A stretch of 64,000 bases of DNA from Leisingera sp. ANG-M7. Its GTDB lineage: Bacteria; Pseudomonadota; Alphaproteobacteria; Rhodobacterales; Rhodobacteraceae. Below the pieces are notes generated by a model. It was given only the letters and a program-made list of their open reading frames with translations. It did no database searches and was not told where the DNA came from. This document shows positions 35,992 through 45,468 of the stretch, piece after piece. Location of the stretch: NCBI RefSeq assembly GCF_000813965.1, contig NZ_JWLI01000006.1, positions 124,001 to 188,000 of the forward strand. The letters are read 5' to 3'. Position numbers and translations under genes: made by a program. Positions within the stretch are counted from its first letter, which is position 1, and each line of letters starts with the position of its first letter.

Positions 35992-38093
35992 TGGAAATTC
36001 CTTACTGTGCCGCGTTTTGAGGAGGTGTTTGTGGTCTTCCCGTTCAGTTTCTGCTGCCACTCGTCGAGCACCAGCGCCTCGTCGAGCTCGGCGTAGTAGT
36101 CGAGCGTCGTCTGCAGGCTCACGTGGCCGAGCAGGCGCTGGACCTTGGGCAGGTTGTCCGGGCTGTCCTTGAGCCAGATCCAGCCAATCAGGTGCCTGTA
36201 GAGGTGCGGGTGGATGTTGACGCCGACGTGCCGCGCCAGCAGACTGGTTACACGCTTGAGCAGCGTGCCGTAGTGGGTGCCCGGCACGCCCTTGCCTTGG
36301 GTCGGGAACAGGTACGGGTTCTGTTTGTCATCGGGCTTCAGTATTCGAGGCCGAAGCACCTCGAGATAGTTTCTGAGCAGACGGCTGGTGCGTTCGCTGA
36401 GCGGGATCGGCAGGTCGGCATCGCTTTGGCAACGCATCTTGACCTCGACGGCGGGGACGGTGAGGCGCGCCAGTTTGCCTTGCCAGGAAATCCAGTCCAG
36501 CCGCGCGCGTAAAACGTTGTCGCTGCGCGGCGCCCGGCTCATCAGGATGTCGTGAGCCAATGCCGCCATCACGTCGCGGATAAGTTCGTCATCCATGACA
36601 TCAGCCTTGGCCGGAAGCGAACCAGTCTTCCTTCCTTGTTGACACCGGCGCCTGTCAATCTCAGCGTTCACGTTCATGATCGCGGCACCCGTCAGGTTGA
36701 TGGTCTGGAAAATCCTTTCTTGGGTAAACTGGTGAAGTTTTGCCCGATTTCTCGGGGAAATCCCTTTGAAACCCGGGTTGTGAAGCCTAATGAGTTCTGA
36801 AATTTCTTCCAGATCTTCAGCCGAACGCCCTACGAAGCCGGATGCGATCTTGCGCATTGCTTTCAAGACACTTGTGACATAGCCACTGGGGTAGTCGCTT
36901 TTGTTTCCATCAGAGAGTGCTTCAGCACCAACTTCCAGATACTCTGGATCTGTCAGTTCCTCGATCGTTTCCGGGACAACGTCGGTCGTGGCGATAATGG
37001 CCTTTGCCATGGAGATGACATAGCCCCGACGGCAGGCAAGTGTCGTGTCGGCCCACCGGTCCCTACCGGTAAGAAAACCCTTCTCTGCCATGAGTTTGGG
37101 CGATCCCTTTCTACCCGGCTTTCCCGATAGACGGCGCCGTTCCTTTTTAGCATTCCGGAGGCGTGCCTTCTTGTCCGAAACCGGATTTTCTGCCGCGTCG
37201 AGCGCGGCGATGAATTCAGCCCGGGATCGCCCGTCCTGCGACATTTGACCCGTAGCCCAAGGGGCCACCCGGTTATCAAATTCTGTGAGGAGAGGATTGA
37301 GTTGAGAGTTGCAGACACCGAACTTGTCGCGCCCGTCCTCGAACGGGTGCGGGGCGGCGGCAAATTCGAACTCTGCAAAATCCGGGTGATCTGTCAAAGA
37401 TCGCAGCAGCGTTGCGATTTCGCGCACATGCTTTTCGCACTGAACTTCGCCCTTGGCGGAAACCTCGACCCGATGGCGATAGTAATCCGCCAATGTGGCT
37501 GTCGAAATCTCGGCGGGTTGAATGCCCTTGTCGTGCAGGAAGAGGAGAAACGAACCCGAAATCAGCCGAGCAGTGTCAGCCAGGTCGCTGTCCCGGATCG
37601 CTTCGTGGACCTTTTTGTAAACCCCGCCGATATCGTCGATCCGGCGCTTCCGTTGGCGCGACTGGCCGTTACCTGCGGCAGTCACCAATGTAGACCGGTA
37701 GGTCGACATGCTTCCCTTGGTCAGGTTGAAGCTTGCAGGGCTATGGCTGTCGAAAAAGTCAATCACGTCCTGCTTGCAGACAACCTTTAGTTCCGGCACC
37801 CAGCCGGCCTCGCGGCATAGCCATTTCAGGCGCGAGCACAGGGTTTTGTTCCCGGCAGATTGCGCCTCGGCGATGAGGTCCGCATAGGTCCGGGGGGCCT
37901 CGCCGCCCGTTTCCAGGAGGTCGCGGCCAGTCGCCTCTGATAGCGCCATGAGCGTGGAATGGCGGGGTTTGAGGCCGGGGATGTTGAGAATGTCGGCGAC
38001 GGCTTTCGGGTTCAGTCCCGCGCGCAGTGACAGCGCCCGTCGGGATTCGCCGCTGGTGTCGAGAAAATCCTTCAGTTCCTGTGCAAGGGTCAT
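35988..38093 (-). CDS. Large tyrosine recombinase with N-terminal helix-turn-helix
   Basis: This 701-residue protein has a Cro/C1-like helix-turn-helix at the N-terminus (RRALSLRAGLNPKAVADIL). It has a long central region and a C-terminal tyrosine recombinase domain with HLYRHLIGWIWLKD (HxxR-type) and RLLGHVSLQTTLDYYAE (LGH and Tyr). Most integrases are 350-450 residues, so the extra 250 residues are notable. A lysine- and arginine-rich patch (KKARLRNAKKERRRLSGKPG) lies in the middle. ATG 38093 is preceded by a GGAG/AGGA box. It is 30 bp downstream of the small helix-turn-helix gene and overlaps the next recombinase. Confidence 0.83.
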   Translation of the reverse strand: MTLAQELKDFLDTSGESRRALSLRAGLNPKAVADILNIPGLKPRHSTLMALSEATGRDLLETGGEAPRTYADLIAEAQSAGNKTLCSRLKWLCREAGWVPELKVVCKQDVIDFFDSHSPASFNLTKGSMSTYRSTLVTAAGNGQSRQRKRRIDDIGGVYKKVHEAIRDSDLADTARLISGSFLLFLHDKGIQPAEISTATLADYYRHRVEVSAKGEVQCEKHVREIATLLRSLTDHPDFAEFEFAAAPHPFEDGRDKFGVCNSQLNPLLTEFDNRVAPWATGQMSQDGRSRAEFIAALDAAENPVSDKKARLRNAKKERRRLSGKPGRKGSPKLMAEKGFLTGRDRWADTTLACRRGYVISMAKAIIATTDVVPETIEELTDPEYLEVGAEALSDGNKSDYPSGYVTSVLKAMRKIASGFVGRSAEDLEEISELIRLHNPGFKGISPRNRAKLHQFTQERIFQTINLTGAAIMNVNAEIDRRRCQQGRKTGSLPAKADVMDDELIRDVMAALAHDILMSRAPRSDNVLRARLDWISWQGKLARLTVPAVEVKMRCQSDADLPIPLSERTSRLLRNYLEVLRPRILKPDDKQNPYLFPTQGKGVPGTHYGTLLKRVTSLLARHVGVNIHPHLYRHLIGWIWLKDSPDNLPKVQRLLGHVSLQTTLDYYAELDEALVLDEWQQKLNGKTTNTSSKRGTVRNFQ

Positions 38094-38123
38094 GTTCCTG
38101 GCTCCGTTTCAGTGGGCGACCGG

Positions 38124-38351
38124 TCACTCGAGGTCGAGATCCGGCCTTCCAGCTTCAGGCCGGACACGAAGCTCGAAGACCGCGAGCCACTCGTCCTTGA
38201 CCGTCCAGGATTTCCCCAGTTTCGCCGCCTGCAGCTTGACCAGCCCGTGCGGCGTCGGGCAGCCGTAGTTGATCCAGTCCCGGATCGTGTGCGGATCGCG
38301 CTTGAAGATCTCGGCGATTTCGTTGGTTGAGTAATACTTGGGCGTTTTCAT
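38124..38351 (-). CDS. Small helix-turn-helix (excisionase/MerR-like) protein
   Basis: This 75-residue protein starts MKTPKYYSTNEIAEIFKRDP and continues with HTIRDWINYGCP, the winged helix-turn-helix pattern of excisionases and MerR-like factors. GGGAGGAAACC before ATG 38351 is a good ribosome binding site. It is first of a three-gene unit with the two recombinases, so a directionality factor or regulator for them is the likely role. The 270 bp upstream, shared with the divergent ATPase gene, should hold both promoters. Confidence 0.75.
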   Translation of the reverse strand: MKTPKYYSTNEIAEIFKRDPHTIRDWINYGCPTPHGLVKLQAAKLGKSWTVKDEWLAVFELRVRPEAGRPDLDLE

Positions 38352-38621
38352 TGGTTTCCTCCCTTTGTCTTCGGAGGAAATGGGCCCCGACGGCGTTGGG
38401 AGGAAATTTTTTAGGAAATATAGTCTGTTGCAGCTTTGAGCTGGCGATGTTGTTGATGAGACGTGTTTGTTTGAACTTTTTCCCCGTCGAAAAAAGGGTC
38501 ACGCCAGTAATAGAAGAACTATTTCCGGTCTGCCCCAAATTTTCCGGATCAAACCGCTGTTTCCGTGATTTCCACAACGGACCCACTTCCCCGTCAGTTG
38601 AGGTGAAACGGAAAGCTGACG

Positions 38622-40832
38622 ATGAGCTTAATTTGCAGCACGACCAGAGTGCCGCGGGACGGAACCGGGAGATTCACGGGGCAGGGAGCATTTGACAGCG
38701 AAGTCCTGGTTCCAAGCACGCGGTTCACGCCACTCGTGGATGCGGATATAGACCTGCGCGTGGCCTTGCAGGGGGCCGAAACCATACTTGCCCTGCCTGG
38801 AGAGGTTTGCCTCGGCGTTGCCACCGTCGCATGCCGGGCCAGTCCAGGCGCCGGCAAGAGTCGGCTGGCACGGTTGTTGCTGGCTGAGAAGGACAGACGC
38901 GGCGAGGAATGCCGGGTGTCCTTCCACCTTCCAACCCTCGCCCTTGCCGAGGAGGCGGCGGCCGAGGCTGTTGATCTCGGGTTAAGGGCGCAGGCGATCC
39001 GCGGCCGTTCGGCGCCGCGTCCGGATGGGGTCGGTTCGATGTGCGCCAAGAGCGATCTGGTCGAGCGGGCGAGTCGTTTGGGTGTAGCCGTGCGAAACAG
39101 CTTTTGCCGGCGGGTCGAGGAAGATGGTACGGAAAGGCGCTGCCCGCACTTCGACCAATGCGCTTACCTGACGCAGTTCCAAGCTGGAGCTACGCACAAC
39201 TTTCTCGCCACCAGCTATCTTTCGCTGCCAGACCCGGTGGAAGATTGCGACTTGCGGATTGTCGACGAGACGTTCTGGCAGCATTTTTTGTCGATTAGGG
39301 ATGTGTCCGCTGCGTCCTTTGCCGAGCCGCGCACATTCTTGCCAGCCTCGGCGGCAGGCGATCACGCCGATCTGCTCGATGCGGCTCGACAGGTCGTGGC
39401 AGCACTAATCGCGGGGACATCGCCGTTGTCCTTGCCGTTTTCTCCCGCGGATTATTTGGCTTTCGTCGACTTGGAATGGCGGGGAAAAGCCTCGGATCCC
39501 TGGTTTGCCCCGGACCAGAGCGGCGTGCTGCAGGAAAAGCTGCTGAAGCAGGCGGAAGTGAGCCACCGCCAAGTGTCGCGCTTTGCCGCTATCTGGCAGG
39601 TGCTGGCCGACGCGAAGGAGGCTGGTCTCGACGCGACCGAGAGACTCCGTTTGACTTCAAACGATGACAAGCATTTCATTCGGGTTCTGCGCCGGAAGCC
39701 GGTACGTCATCAACAGCCGATGCTTGTACTTGATGCAGACGCAGATGAGGAAATCTTGTCGGCGCTCGATTGCGATATTCGTGGCATCCATGATGTCACG
39801 CTGCGACCGAACGCGGTTGTGGCGCAGCTTCACGATCGCCGGATGACGAACGGCAGCTTGCTGAGAAAGCCGGGGCTGCGCGAGACGTGGCGGCAGATAA
39901 TCACACGCGAAGTACTGACTGACCAACTCGGGCGGAATGGCGGCGTGTTGGTCGGTGCCACCCGCAAGGTCGTACGTGCGTTCTTCGAAGATGCCGGCTA
40001 TTGCTTTGATGGCATGTCGGAGAACGCGGTTTCGGACTACATGCTGGATACAAAGCTTTATGGTGCGCATTGGCTCTGGTTTGGTGGTCGCGCGCTTGGC
40101 TCAAACCGTTACAGAGATTGTTCAAGCGTCATTGTGATCGGGCGGGAGGAACTACCCGCTGCGGCACTGGAAGACCAGGCGCGGGCGCTCTGGGGGGATA
40201 CGCCTGGCGAACCGCTCAACCTGCTTGCTTCGGATGTTCTGGGAAACACCAAGATGCCCGAGTTGGCTATCCCTTACGAAATGACTGACGGTTCGGCAAA
40301 GGCAGTATTTGTGCCCTGCCACCCTGATCGCCGTGTCCGCCGCCTGCAGTTGCAAAGCCGCGAGCTTGCAACGAGGCAGTTGATCGAACGGTTGCGCCTG
40401 GCTCGGGCGCAATATCCGAAACGGGTTCTCATCGGCTGCAACATTCCCATTCCCGGCATCCCTGTGGATGAGCTGGTTTCGTGGCAGGAGATTTCGCCGA
40501 CCAGGCTCGAAGCGGCAATGAACGACGGTCTTTTGTCGAAAGGTGGCATAAGGTTGTCGGCTAACGGGCTCGCCGAGGGTGCGCCGAAAATATTTCCAAG
40601 CATTGAGGCCGCGCGAACTTACCTGAAGCGCAACATGTCCTTGGGCTTCAAGTCGTGGGCGATGAATCATCCATTGTACTGCGGGCAGGTCCGTTTCGCA
40701 GATATTCGGCGTTCTGCCCCACACGCCCGGAAGGAGATCGTAGCGTTGCTTGCTTCTGGCGGTGACGAGGTAAAAGCAGCCACAAGACTCTGGGGGGCGC
40801 TTAAGTCCTTCGCGCCACTTGAACAGCAGTAG
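38622..40832 (+). CDS. P-loop ATPase/helicase-like protein with a cysteine cluster
   Basis: This 736-residue protein has Walker A SPGAGKSRLA near residues 74-83, a Cys cluster near 162-179 (FCRRV, RRCPHFDQC), Walker B LRIVDETFW near 213-221, and a later segment, VLDADADEEI and GGRALGSNRYRDCSSVIVIGREE, seen in replication-helicase-like proteins of integrated elements. Three or four Cys between motifs I and II recall iron-sulfur helicases of the XPD type, but the fit is loose. The first 60 residues are unusual and the ribosome binding site is weak, so an N-terminal truncation (loss of a primase domain) is possible. It is divergent from the recombinase module and probably belongs to the same element. 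Confidence 0.6.
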   Translation: MSLICSTTRVPRDGTGRFTGQGAFDSEVLVPSTRFTPLVDADIDLRVALQGAETILALPGEVCLGVATVACRASPGAGKSRLARLLLAEKDRRGEECRVSFHLPTLALAEEAAAEAVDLGLRAQAIRGRSAPRPDGVGSMCAKSDLVERASRLGVAVRNSFCRRVEEDGTERRCPHFDQCAYLTQFQAGATHNFLATSYLSLPDPVEDCDLRIVDETFWQHFLSIRDVSAASFAEPRTFLPASAAGDHADLLDAARQVVAALIAGTSPLSLPFSPADYLAFVDLEWRGKASDPWFAPDQSGVLQEKLLKQAEVSHRQVSRFAAIWQVLADAKEAGLDATERLRLTSNDDKHFIRVLRRKPVRHQQPMLVLDADADEEILSALDCDIRGIHDVTLRPNAVVAQLHDRRMTNGSLLRKPGLRETWRQIITREVLTDQLGRNGGVLVGATRKVVRAFFEDAGYCFDGMSENAVSDYMLDTKLYGAHWLWFGGRALGSNRYRDCSSVIVIGREELPAAALEDQARALWGDTPGEPLNLLASDVLGNTKMPELAIPYEMTDGSAKAVFVPCHPDRRVRRLQLQSRELATRQLIERLRLARAQYPKRVLIGCNIPIPGIPVDELVSWQEISPTRLEAAMNDGLLSKGGIRLSANGLAEGAPKIFPSIEAARTYLKRNMSLGFKSWAMNHPLYCGQVRFADIRRSAPHARKEIVALLASGGDEVKAATRLWGALKSFAPLEQQ

Positions 40833-41018
40833 CGTTTCGATGAAAACAGCCTGAGGGTCGGCTGCCGGCAGGGTCAGTTTCATATTGGTCCGGATTTCGA
40901 AAACAAACTGGGGTCTCAGGCAAATTCCATTGAACCCAGGTTGTCGATCGGCCAATCTTCGCGGCGGGGTTGTGGCGCAGTCCGGAACTTAAAAGAAAAA
41001 CACTTACAGGAATTCGAA

Positions 41019-42539
41019 ATGAGCATCGAAAAGACGCTGTTTGCCGCCGCCGACAAGATGCGCGGCTCCATGGATGCCGGGGAATACAAGCATATCGCCT
41101 TGGGCCTGCTGTTTCTGCGCCATGTCTCGATGTCCTTTGAGCGCCTGCACGATCAGCTCTCCAAGGAAGAATACTCCGACCCGGAGGATCCGGATGAATA
41201 CCTGGCCGAGAGCATCTTCTGGGTGCCTGAAAAGGCGCGATGGTCGACGCTGGCCAAGCAATCCAAGGATCCCAAGATCGGGATCATGATCGACGATGCA
41301 ATGCGGGCGATTGAAGCGGACAATGAAAGCCTCAAGGGCGCGCTGCCCAAGGTCTTCGGCAAAGAGAGCATCGACCGCACTATGCTCACCGGCCTGATCG
41401 ACCTGTTCACAAACCTCAAGCTGGATGGCAGCAAGGCTGATTTCGACCTCATTGGCCGCATCTACGAATACTGCATTGGCGAGTTTGCCAGTTCAGAAGG
41501 CAAGCGCGGCGGTGAGTTCTACACACCCAAGTCCGTCGTAGACACGCTGATTGAGATGATCGAGCCCACCAAGGGCCGTGTCTATGACCCATGCTGTGGC
41601 ACCGGGGGCTTCTTCGTTCAGTCCGAAAAATTCATCGATGCCCACTCCGGCCAGCGCAATGACATCGCCATCTACGGACAGGAGCGCAACCACACCACCT
41701 TTGGCCTCGCGCGCATGAACCTTGCCATCCGGGGTATCTTTGGCGACATCCGCTGGAATTCCGAAGGCACCCTGGTCAAGGACGCTTTTGCCGACGAACG
41801 GTTCGACTATGTCCTGGCAAATCCGCCCTTCAACATTTCAGACTGGTCTGGCGAGCTGCTGCGCGAAGATGCGCGCTGGAAATATGGTGCGCCGCCAGTA
41901 GGCAACGCCAACTTTGCCTGGATCCAACATATCCATCACCATCTTTCTGCATCCGGCATTGGCGGGGTGGTTATGGCCAATGGCTCCATGTCTTCAATGT
42001 CGAGCGGGGAAGGCGACATCCGCCGGGCGCTGGTCGAGGGCGACGCGGTTGATGCCATGGTGGCGCTGCCGGGGCAGCTGTTCTACGGCACCCAGATCCC
42101 GGCCTGCCTGTGGATCCTGGCGCGGGACAAGTCCAACGGCATCGCCAAGGACGCCAAGCTGCGCGATCGGCGGGGTGAGGTGCTGTTTATCGACGCCCGC
42201 AATATGGGCGCGCTGGTGCCGGGCAGCCGCAAGCAGAAGGAATTGTCCGAGGAAGAGATCATCCGCATCGCCACCGCCTATCACGCCTGGCGCGGGGAGC
42301 CGGATGCTGGCGAATACGAAGACGTGCCGGGTTTCTGCAAATCGGCGGGCAAGGAAGAGATCGCCAAACACAACTATGTTCTGACCCCGGGTCGGTATGT
42401 CGGGGCAGGGGCCTCCGAGGAAGATGGTGAACCCTTTGAGGAGAAGTTTTCACGCCTCATGGGAGAGCTGCGTAGCCAGTTCGCCGAGGGACGGCGGTTG
42501 GAGAAGCAGATTGAAGATGGTTTGGAGCGTCTGGTATGA
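41019..42539 (+). CDS. hsdM: Type I restriction-modification DNA methyltransferase subunit
   Basis: This 506-residue N6-adenine methyltransferase has [11 protein letters not shown] (AdoMet-binding motif I) near residue 189 and NPPFNISDW (catalytic NPPF) near 268. The N-terminal helical domain begins [19 protein letters not shown], as in HsdM. ATG 41019 is chosen over the upstream in-frame start at 40941 because the HsdM family starts here and AGGA lies before it. It overlaps hsdS by ATGA. With HsdS it methylates the target sequence; with HsdR it forms the restriction complex. Confidence 0.96.
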   Translation: MSIEKTLFAAADKMRGSMDAGEYKHIALGLLFLRHVSMSFERLHDQLSKEEYSDPEDPDEYLAESIFWVPEKARWSTLAKQSKDPKIGIMIDDAMRAIEADNESLKGALPKVFGKESIDRTMLTGLIDLFTNLKLDGSKADFDLIGRIYEYCIGEFASSEGKRGGEFYTPKSVVDTLIEMIEPTKGRVYDPCCGTGGFFVQSEKFIDAHSGQRNDIAIYGQERNHTTFGLARMNLAIRGIFGDIRWNSEGTLVKDAFADERFDYVLANPPFNISDWSGELLREDARWKYGAPPVGNANFAWIQHIHHHLSASGIGGVVMANGSMSSMSSGEGDIRRALVEGDAVDAMVALPGQLFYGTQIPACLWILARDKSNGIAKDAKLRDRRGEVLFIDARNMGALVPGSRKQKELSEEEIIRIATAYHAWRGEPDAGEYEDVPGFCKSAGKEEIAKHNYVLTPGRYVGAGASEEDGEPFEEKFSRLMGELRSQFAEGRRLEKQIEDGLERLV

Positions 42540-43756
42540 GCCGAATGGTCCATCTCGAAGATGTTGCAACAGAAATAACCGTTGGCCATGTCGGATCAAT
42601 GGCGAACGAATACATTGAAGATGGCGTTCCCTTCCTGCGTTCATTGAACGTGCTGCCGCATCGTATAGAGACATCGGAAATCAAGTACATTTCTCCCGGC
42701 TTTCATGGGAAACTCAAGAAGTCAGCCTTGAAACCTGGCGATGTTGTTATCGTTCGGACAGGGAAACCTGGGACCTGTGCAGTAATTCCTGGAGACCTGC
42801 CCGTTTCCAATTGCTCCGATCTGGTGATTGTTCGCTGTGGCCCGGAGTTGCGTCCAAGGTTTCTTGCATACTGGGTGAATACGATTGCGCGGGATCATGT
42901 CGCCTCTCATGTGGTCGGCGCTGTGCAGCAGCATTTTAATGTCGGCTCGGCCAAAAAAATGCCCATTCGATTGCCGGATCTTAGGGTGCAGGATGACATC
43001 CTTTCAATACTCGGGGCGCTGGATGACAAGATCGAGCTGAACCGCAAGACGGCGGCAACCTTGGAGGAGATGGCGCGAGCGCTGTACCGGTCGTGGTTCG
43101 TCGATTTCGACCCCGTCCACGCCAAAGCCGCAGGCCGCGCCCCAGCCCATATGGATGCCCAAACCGCGGCTCTCTTCCCTGACAACTTCGGCGAGGATGG
43201 CCTGCCGGAGGGGTGGGTGTCAGAAACAGTTGGGGACCTGTTCACCCTTCAAAGGGGCTTTGATCTGCCAAAGAAGAACCGTGAGGACGGGCCTTACCCG
43301 GTGCTCGCGGCCGGAGGTCACCATGGGACACACAAAGATTTCAAGGTGAAGGGGCCAGGGGTCACCACCGGCCGAAGCGGCGTGATCGGGGAAGTGTTCC
43401 TGGTTCTGGAAGATTTCTGGCCGCTGAACACATCTCTTTGGGTAAAAGAATTCAAGAAATGCTCGCCATTCTTTGCATACTTCTTCCTGCAAACTCTGGA
43501 TTTGAAGGCTTTGAATTCAGGCTCGGCAGTGCCTTCCTTGAACCGAAACAACGTCCACAATCTGGCTGTAGGCACACCACCTTCCGACGTCATTTCATCT
43601 TTCGACAACTTGGTCTCCCCTATGTTTAATCGCATACAGGCGGCAACCAACGAAAGCCAAACCCTCGCTACCCTCCGAGACACGCTCCTGCCGCGTCTGA
43701 TGTCAGGAGAATTGCGTGTTGGAGAGGCGAAAGAGCAGGTGGGGGAGTTTGTATGA
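42536..43756 (+). CDS. hsdS: Type I restriction-modification specificity subunit
   Basis: This 406-residue protein has two target-recognition domains separated by helical spacers: [21 protein letters not shown] with [20 protein letters not shown] in the centre, and [20 protein letters not shown] at the C-terminus. The spacer sequences are strongly conserved in HsdS, while both recognition domains would set the target sequence, which cannot be read out here. Start and stop overlap hsdM and the HEPN-like gene (both ATGA). Confidence 0.95.
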   Translation: MSRMVHLEDVATEITVGHVGSMANEYIEDGVPFLRSLNVLPHRIETSEIKYISPGFHGKLKKSALKPGDVVIVRTGKPGTCAVIPGDLPVSNCSDLVIVRCGPELRPRFLAYWVNTIARDHVASHVVGAVQQHFNVGSAKKMPIRLPDLRVQDDILSILGALDDKIELNRKTAATLEEMARALYRSWFVDFDPVHAKAAGRAPAHMDAQTAALFPDNFGEDGLPEGWVSETVGDLFTLQRGFDLPKKNREDGPYPVLAAGGHHGTHKDFKVKGPGVTTGRSGVIGEVFLVLEDFWPLNTSLWVKEFKKCSPFFAYFFLQTLDLKALNSGSAVPSLNRNNVHNLAVGTPPSDVISSFDNLVSPMFNRIQAATNESQTLATLRDTLLPRLMSGELRVGEAKEQVGEFV

Positions 43757-44322
43757 TGGATAATCTGCCGTTCGACAAAGTCTTTGCCAAACAAGATGGG
43801 CAAGCCGAGCGCTTTCCGGGTTTCCTATTGGAAGATCACGGAAAGCACACCCGTGCTGAGCCCAAAGTACTTGCTTGGGTCTATGCAGAAGCAACGCTTC
43901 GCACCATCGATTTCGGATTGGAAAATCTGGACACGCCAGAAGCCGGATATCCCGCATTGTTCATGGCACGGCATACGGTGGAGCTATACCTCAAAGGGCT
44001 GGTTCCAGATTGGGAAACCCAAAAGCCCAAAGGCAAGAACCGGCACGCGATTGATTACTTGAAAGAAATCCTGTCGGAACAGTTGAAGCGAGACTACGAT
44101 GAACAGGAGGTTCAAGCCCTGTCAAAGTTCTTGACGCAGTTTTCGAAGCTCGATCCAAAGTCCATGGCTTTCAGGTATCAGGATGGTGCGGTTGTCAGCC
44201 TCAGGGATGATCCATTGTCGGATCCTGAAATCTGGATTGATTTCCAAGCGCTAAAGCAATCACTCTCAATGATATTTGAAGCCCTTGATAAAATTTGGGG
44301 CAAGCAAAATTCCAAGGCTTAA
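43753..44322 (+). CDS. HEPN-like protein inside the type I RM operon
   Basis: This 189-residue helical protein has ARHTVELYLKGL near residues 72-83 and KNRHAIDYL near 95-103. These recall the HEPN four-helix fold, in which an R-x4-6-H motif can be an RNase site; the precise motif is not clear here, so an inactive HEPN or antitoxin-like role is also possible. It overlaps the hsdS stop (ATGA) and precedes the DUF4268 gene by 9 bp. HEPN genes embedded between hsdS and hsdR are seen in other type I loci and may add an abortive layer if restriction fails; that is inference. Confidence 0.65.
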   Translation: MMDNLPFDKVFAKQDGQAERFPGFLLEDHGKHTRAEPKVLAWVYAEATLRTIDFGLENLDTPEAGYPALFMARHTVELYLKGLVPDWETQKPKGKNRHAIDYLKEILSEQLKRDYDEQEVQALSKFLTQFSKLDPKSMAFRYQDGAVVSLRDDPLSDPEIWIDFQALKQSLSMIFEALDKIWGKQNSKA

Positions 44323-44331
44323 GTCAAACAT

Positions 44332-45468
44332 ATGTTCCAGGTAGACCTTTCCAAGAACCGTATTCAAAAGCTTGAAGAAAGAAGATTTTCCGACCTCAAT
44401 CTGCGAGAGCGCGAACACCTCCAGGAATGGCTGGCCGGGCAGCCGGATGCGCTTGGAGAGGAGCTCCTGATCATCCAAAAGGAGTTCGACGGTTTCGCCG
44501 ACACGCGCGAACGGTTGGACCTGCTGGCGCTCGACAAGGATGGGCAGTTGGTGGTGATTGAAAACAAGCTGGACGACTCCGGCCGCGACGTGACCTGGCA
44601 GGCGCTGAAATACACCGCCTATGTCTCAGGGCTAACCAAAACGCAGATCATCGACATCTACCAGCAGTACCTGGACCGGTATTGCGGGGGCGGAAATGCT
44701 GCGGCGCAGATCTGCGATTTCCTTGACGTTGAAGAGCTTGGAGAGGTCATCCTGAACCCGGGTAATGACCAGCGGCTGATCTTCATTGCTGCCAACTTCA
44801 GGAAGGAAGTCACCTCGACCGTGCTCTGGCTACGCGAGCATCGTATCGACGCACGATGCTTTAAGGTCGTGCCGTATGTCTTTGGAGAAGAACTCTTTGT
44901 TGATATCCAGCCGGTGATCCCGACGCCTGAGGCCGCGGATTTCATGATTGGAATGGCAGAGAAAGAAACCGAGGCGCGGGGCGCGCACGGCGAGCAGAAG
45001 ACCCGCCACAAATTGCGTCGCGAGTACTGGGAAATGACCTTGGAGGCTTTGAAAGAAGCAGGGGACACGCTGTATCAGAACATCAGTCCCGGCAAGGATC
45101 ACTGGTTGAGCGCTGGGTCCGGTGTAAGATCCTGTCACTATGCGATGATCTTTGGAAAATCGGTGCTTCGGGTGGAGTTTTCCTTTGCTCGCGCCGTTGC
45201 CGAGGAGAACAAATGGCTGTTCGACCGCCTGATCCAGAAAAGGGATCAGATCGAAGCGGATTTCGGGCACAAGATCGAGTGGCTGAGGTTGGACGACAAG
45301 AAGGCTTGCCGGCTTCAGTATGAAGTCCCTTGTGACGGGTTCAATCGAGAGGAATGGCCCAATCACATCGCCTGGCATGTTGATCACATCCAAAAATGGG
45401 AGAGGGCGTTGAGAGGTCCTCTGGCTGAGGTTAATCAGGCCCTGAAAGCAAACGGTGGTGTTTCCTGA
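44332..45468 (+). CDS. DUF4268 protein with PD-(D/E)XK nuclease-like N-terminus
   Basis: This 378-residue protein has [19 protein letters not shown] at residues 61-79, which gives the D...ExK core (Asp63, Glu77, Lys79) of a PD-(D/E)XK fold. The C-terminal half (from about residue 235, [11 protein letters not shown] onward) matches DUF4268, with [19 protein letters not shown] and [16 protein letters not shown]. It lies between the HEPN-like gene and hsdR, and its stop shares one base with the hsdR start (TGATG). Likely a DNA-acting accessory of the RM operon; the substrate is unknown. Confidence 0.82.
   Translation: MFQVDLSKNRIQKLEERRFSDLNLREREHLQEWLAGQPDALGEELLIIQKEFDGFADTRERLDLLALDKDGQLVVIENKLDDSGRDVTWQALKYTAYVSGLTKTQIIDIYQQYLDRYCGGGNAAAQICDFLDVEELGEVILNPGNDQRLIFIAANFRKEVTSTVLWLREHRIDARCFKVVPYVFGEELFVDIQPVIPTPEAADFMIGMAEKETEARGAHGEQKTRHKLRREYWEMTLEALKEAGDTLYQNISPGKDHWLSAGSGVRSCHYAMIFGKSVLRVEFSFARAVAEENKWLFDRLIQKRDQIEADFGHKIEWLRLDDKKACRLQYEVPCDGFNREEWPNHIAWHVDHIQKWERALRGPLAEVNQALKANGGVS

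Noticed and set aside
34600-38560. Similar CCGGAAAAT strings near both ends of the recombinase module as terminal inverted repeats
   Set aside because: Only nine bases match and the flanks do not, so chance is likely.
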